Origin: Epiperipatus broadwayi
Taxonomy: Eukaryota; Onychophora; Udeonychophora; Euonychophora; Peripatidae
Assembly (NCBI GenBank): GCA_028023455.1
Contig: JAQFVV010000013.1
Span: 10,888,579-10,952,578 of the forward strand
Reading direction: 5' to 3'
DNA: 64,000 nucleotides
Shown here piece after piece: positions 61,246-64,000 of the stretch. The notes beneath the pieces are model-generated. The model searched no databases, was not told where the DNA came from, and saw nothing but the letters and a program-made list of their open reading frames with translations. Positions within the stretch are counted from its first letter, which is position 1. Every line of letters starts with the position of its first letter. The translations under genes were made by a program, and so were the position numbers.

Positions 61246-62598
61246 AAAAACTAGCTCAACGGTTGGTGAGGATCAGAGACCCCTGAACTGACACTAATAT
61301 TGGTTAATCAATTAACTAAGATAATTTTTAAATCGAATCATATGTATATGTTTGGGTTGCCAACACAGACAGTGAGTATTCACATTAAAATAATTATAAA
61401 AGTATTAAGAACTAAGAAACCAAGTGTGTTTAGAAAATATTTAATAATAATAATTTGTTTGGTTTGGATTTTAAATAAAGATTAAATTAATTAATTCTAG
61501 TCCTTAAACAAAGTTTATGATTATAATCAGAATGGCGGTTCTTATTATATGCCAATGAATATTATGCAATATTGGAATTCTATGTCTATGCCCCCAACAA
61601 GAAAATAAAAGGCAGATAAAGATATTCATTAGTAAAAGAAATTTTTTACTCTAATTTTATATGAAAGAATGTGATATTTATTTTCGCATTCGCAAATCCA
61701 TTCATGAAGAGCAAGATACGTATTTTAGAGCATAACTTTAATTTTTATTAGAAACTTATTTTGAGATAAAACAGAGAAATTGTTGGACTTTAATTGAAAT
61801 CACTTCATCATGAATTACGAGCATCAGAGCGGGCTTTACTGGAACAGAGAGGTAACGGTGCTGATGAATTATGAGCTATAAAGTGAAATTGAAAGACGAT
61901 GGCTAGTCGATAATCAAAGTCCTATGGCAGCTTGATCTGACAAGTCCAATGCCCTTTGACTAATATGAACAGGAGAGGAAGTGCTTTCTTCCTCGATAAT
62001 TTAAAATAACAGAAATTATCACCGACCAGCCTAACGGAGGGGAAGATTGCCCTACGTCAGCAACAGTGAAGAGGATGACTTACTAGTCACTGTTTGAGAA
62101 CTAAAACCCAATTATAGAATGCTCAATGTGATGACTTGATCAAATGAATTAAAGTCAAACGAGTTTTTAAGTAAAACTATTTTAAAGTATTTGTAAATCA
62201 TATTAATTATGCCCCAATCATCGTGCCCTTCCTGAATCTTAATAGAAAATAATAAAGTTGAATTAGAATATATTTATTTGATTCTTTTATTGGCCCTTTG
62301 CAAAAACATTTTAAGATTATATTTGAATAATAAACAAATATTAGTGAAACGAGAAAATAGCGGTGGCATAGATTAGAAATGGAGCTAATAATTTATTATT
62401 AGCCAATTATAAAAATAACACACATTTAATAATTTCTTTTGACTCGATGATTGATAGAACTGTATAAATCTAGTTCTAATGGGCGAGAACTACTATTAGA
62501 ATTAATATTATATTATTTGCGTGAGGCAAATAGAACAAAGGATCTCATCGAGTCGAAAGATTATTGGCATATAATTAAAATAACAACATTAATAAATT

Positions 62599-62636
<38 letters not shown>

Positions 62637-62769
62637 GATATAATAAATGAACCACCAAGCAAGAAAAGAGAAAATTTAAAGACTAGAGGCTGAGAAAACT
62701 ACGATATAAATTTACAGTAGCATGAATAAAAGGTTTTATAAAGATTATTACATTATAAATGAGAAGAGC
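61246..62769. other. non-coding stretch, partly more complex
   Basis: 61800-62110 is less AT-rich and contains TGAATTACGAGCA and TGAATTATGAGCT 50 bp apart, but no readable domain. An (AC)n(AT)n microsatellite lies at 62601-62637. Confidence 0.35.
62601..62637 (+). repeat. (AC)n-(AT)n microsatellite
   Basis: AC dinucleotides run into AT dinucleotides. Confidence 0.9.
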
Positions 62770-63277
62770 TCTTAAAGGGAGTGTAAAGTAAAGTTTGGAA
62801 ACTGGCCAGAAAGCTTAAGGTTCATTACGGAAATATATTACCCATTTCTTCTGGGGCTGGTTCCCTTATTTTACACATCCGGGTGAGGAAAACGTAGGCA
62901 CCATTTGGTCGATTACTTGAACAGTATTTTAGTGGCTTTTCATAATTTTCATAATCTTAGCAGCATGATTGGTCCGGAAAGATTCAGCAGCTTCATTGAA
63001 GATTTCAAGGGACTTCAGAAACCGCAGCCAGATTCCTGACGTTTTAGCTCTTCACCATGATCGAAGCACTATTTAAATTTATGATTTTGAAATGCACAGA
63101 ATTCACTGCACTTCTCTACAACAAAGATGGCTTTTTTTCCCAATTTTTCAGAGCTATATATACTGTCCTCCCTGATGCCTTCAGGCTCGCCCTTCTTTCA
63201 TTATCAATGTTTTTAGATACATTGGTTGTTTTTAGATACATTCCTTCAATAAGGCTTTCAAACTCATTAACTTGAAT
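62770..63277 (-). pseudogene. decayed coding stretch of unknown family
   Basis: Minus strand. The first part (63277-63115) reads about 54 open codons including SLIEGMYLKTTNVSKN and ASGRTVYIALKNWEKK. After a stop and a frame change the second part (63045-62820) reads TSGIWLRFLKSLEIFNEAAE, then TNHAAKIMKIMKSH, a stop, then QVIDQMVPTFSSPGC, another stop and PQKKWVIYF. The composition is protein-like and less AT-rich than the flanks. I do not recognise the protein. A transposon gene or a host-gene retrocopy are both possible. Confidence 0.4.
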
Positions 63278-63751
63278 TCATTTTCTAATTAGAAAATGAA
63301 TTCTTAAAATCAGAAAATGATTTTAATTAGGAAATCCTTATCTTTTTTCTAATTAATAAAACTTTAACTGTTGTTTTTGAAAAGAGAAAATCTGAAAGCT
63401 TATCGAAAGAATGTAGCTTTTAATCAATAAAACTTTAACAAATTATTTAAAAATAAAATCAAACATTCCCGACGCAATGAAACTTTTAAACAATTATATA
63501 TATTTAAATATTTACAAATATATGCGCACAATCCACGCAATTATAATATATAAATTCATGAATAATTTTATCATAAATTTATTCATAGAATTGATCAATT
63601 TAAATCTGAAACTAATTAATTTTAATACACATTTATGAAATAAGTCACCCTTTATGAAAATTAGCATGGATTGAACGTATAAAGCCCCATTGCATCGGAA
63701 ATTCAAGGTTAGTACTAAGGTTTGAAGTGGGCTTATGGCTAGATGTCATGA
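63278..63751. other. AT-rich non-coding stretch
   Basis: Around 63515-63580 the sequence resembles 22100-22160 (TATATGCGCACA and ATAATATA), perhaps a distant fragment of the dispersed repeat family. Nothing else is seen. Confidence 0.3.
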
Positions 63752-63800
63752 AGCTAGGATCGAACTCAGATCTGACTGCTTCAATATATATATATGCAAT
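63752..63800 (-). repeat. possible SINE fragment with B box
   Basis: Minus strand TGAGTTCGATCCT (63768-63756) fits a polymerase III B box. The 5' side is replaced by TA repeats, so no A box is seen. Confidence 0.25.
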
Positions 63801-64000
63801 TATTTGTTGACTGTTGAATAGCTTAAATATATATGCATGTGTATGGGACAATTAATTCCTATTTCATTTTAATAAATTAAAGACCAAATTCAAAATGAAC
63901 CATCCATGTAGAAGTTGTAGTTTTATTAAATTACAATTCAGATTTTAAAATGAACATACCCTATAGTTACTGTTGTAGAAAGATGAAGCAGTGTTTATTC
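63801..64000. other. AT-rich non-coding end of window
   Basis: Nothing recognised. Confidence 0.35.

Noticed and set aside
61861-61890. CTGATGA as a hammerhead core
   Set aside because: A GAAA occurs downstream but no stem I, II or III can be formed.

Overview
The window looks like a gene-poor stretch of a strongly AT-rich animal genome (roughly three quarters A+T by eye). I see no intact host gene, no operon structure and no rRNA or tRNA gene. What can be recognised is eukaryotic mobile DNA: GIY-YIG endonuclease pieces of Penelope-like elements (PLEs), a tandem hammerhead-ribozyme element of the retrozyme type, tRNA-derived SINEs, LINE relics, foldback/MITE elements, a probable solo LTR, and many microsatellites. 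An invertebrate, perhaps a lophotrochozoan, fits this mix, but the sequence does not fix the phylum.

Layout. 0-5 kb: two foldback elements (341-720 and 4495-4880) and a decayed reverse-transcriptase relic (about 1.9-2.6 kb). 7.2 kb: a mirrored ATT/AAT microsatellite. 8.07-9.42 kb is the highlight: a 1.33 kb element flanked by a 15-bp target-site duplication. It is built from 370-bp units, about 1.2 units inverted and then about 2.35 units direct, and each of its four unit starts carries a complete type I hammerhead ribozyme. 10.4-11.5 kb: a MITE with TIRs and target-site duplication, and a local duplication. 14.6-14.9 kb: a minisatellite with an embedded AAT expansion. 21-49 kb: at least five diverged copies of an unclassified 2-3 kb repeat family, a decayed coding stretch on the minus strand at 23.4-24.2 kb, a minus-strand SINE at 31.8-32.0 kb, and a cluster of foldback elements at 33.2-34.8 kb. 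42-44 kb: a PLE endonuclease domain (141 aa) preceded by a perfect hairpin, then the 3' end of a LINE on the minus strand. 55.8-59.4 kb: a probable 1.5 kb solo LTR inserted in a TA tract, a 217-bp palindrome, and a rearranged PLE 3' end. That PLE end holds head-to-tail and head-to-head endonuclease copies and an in-frame 141-bp tandem amplification of the GIY-YIG N-terminal module. 61-63.3 kb: a second SINE sharing its 3' tail with the first, and another decayed coding stretch.

How the parts may relate (inference): the hammerhead element encodes no protein and would need enzymes supplied in trans. Its inverted-plus-tandem architecture and longish target duplication resemble PLE insertions, and PLE endonuclease sequences lie in the same window, although none has a reverse transcriptase next to it here. 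The rest reads as a graveyard of older insertions without visible host function.
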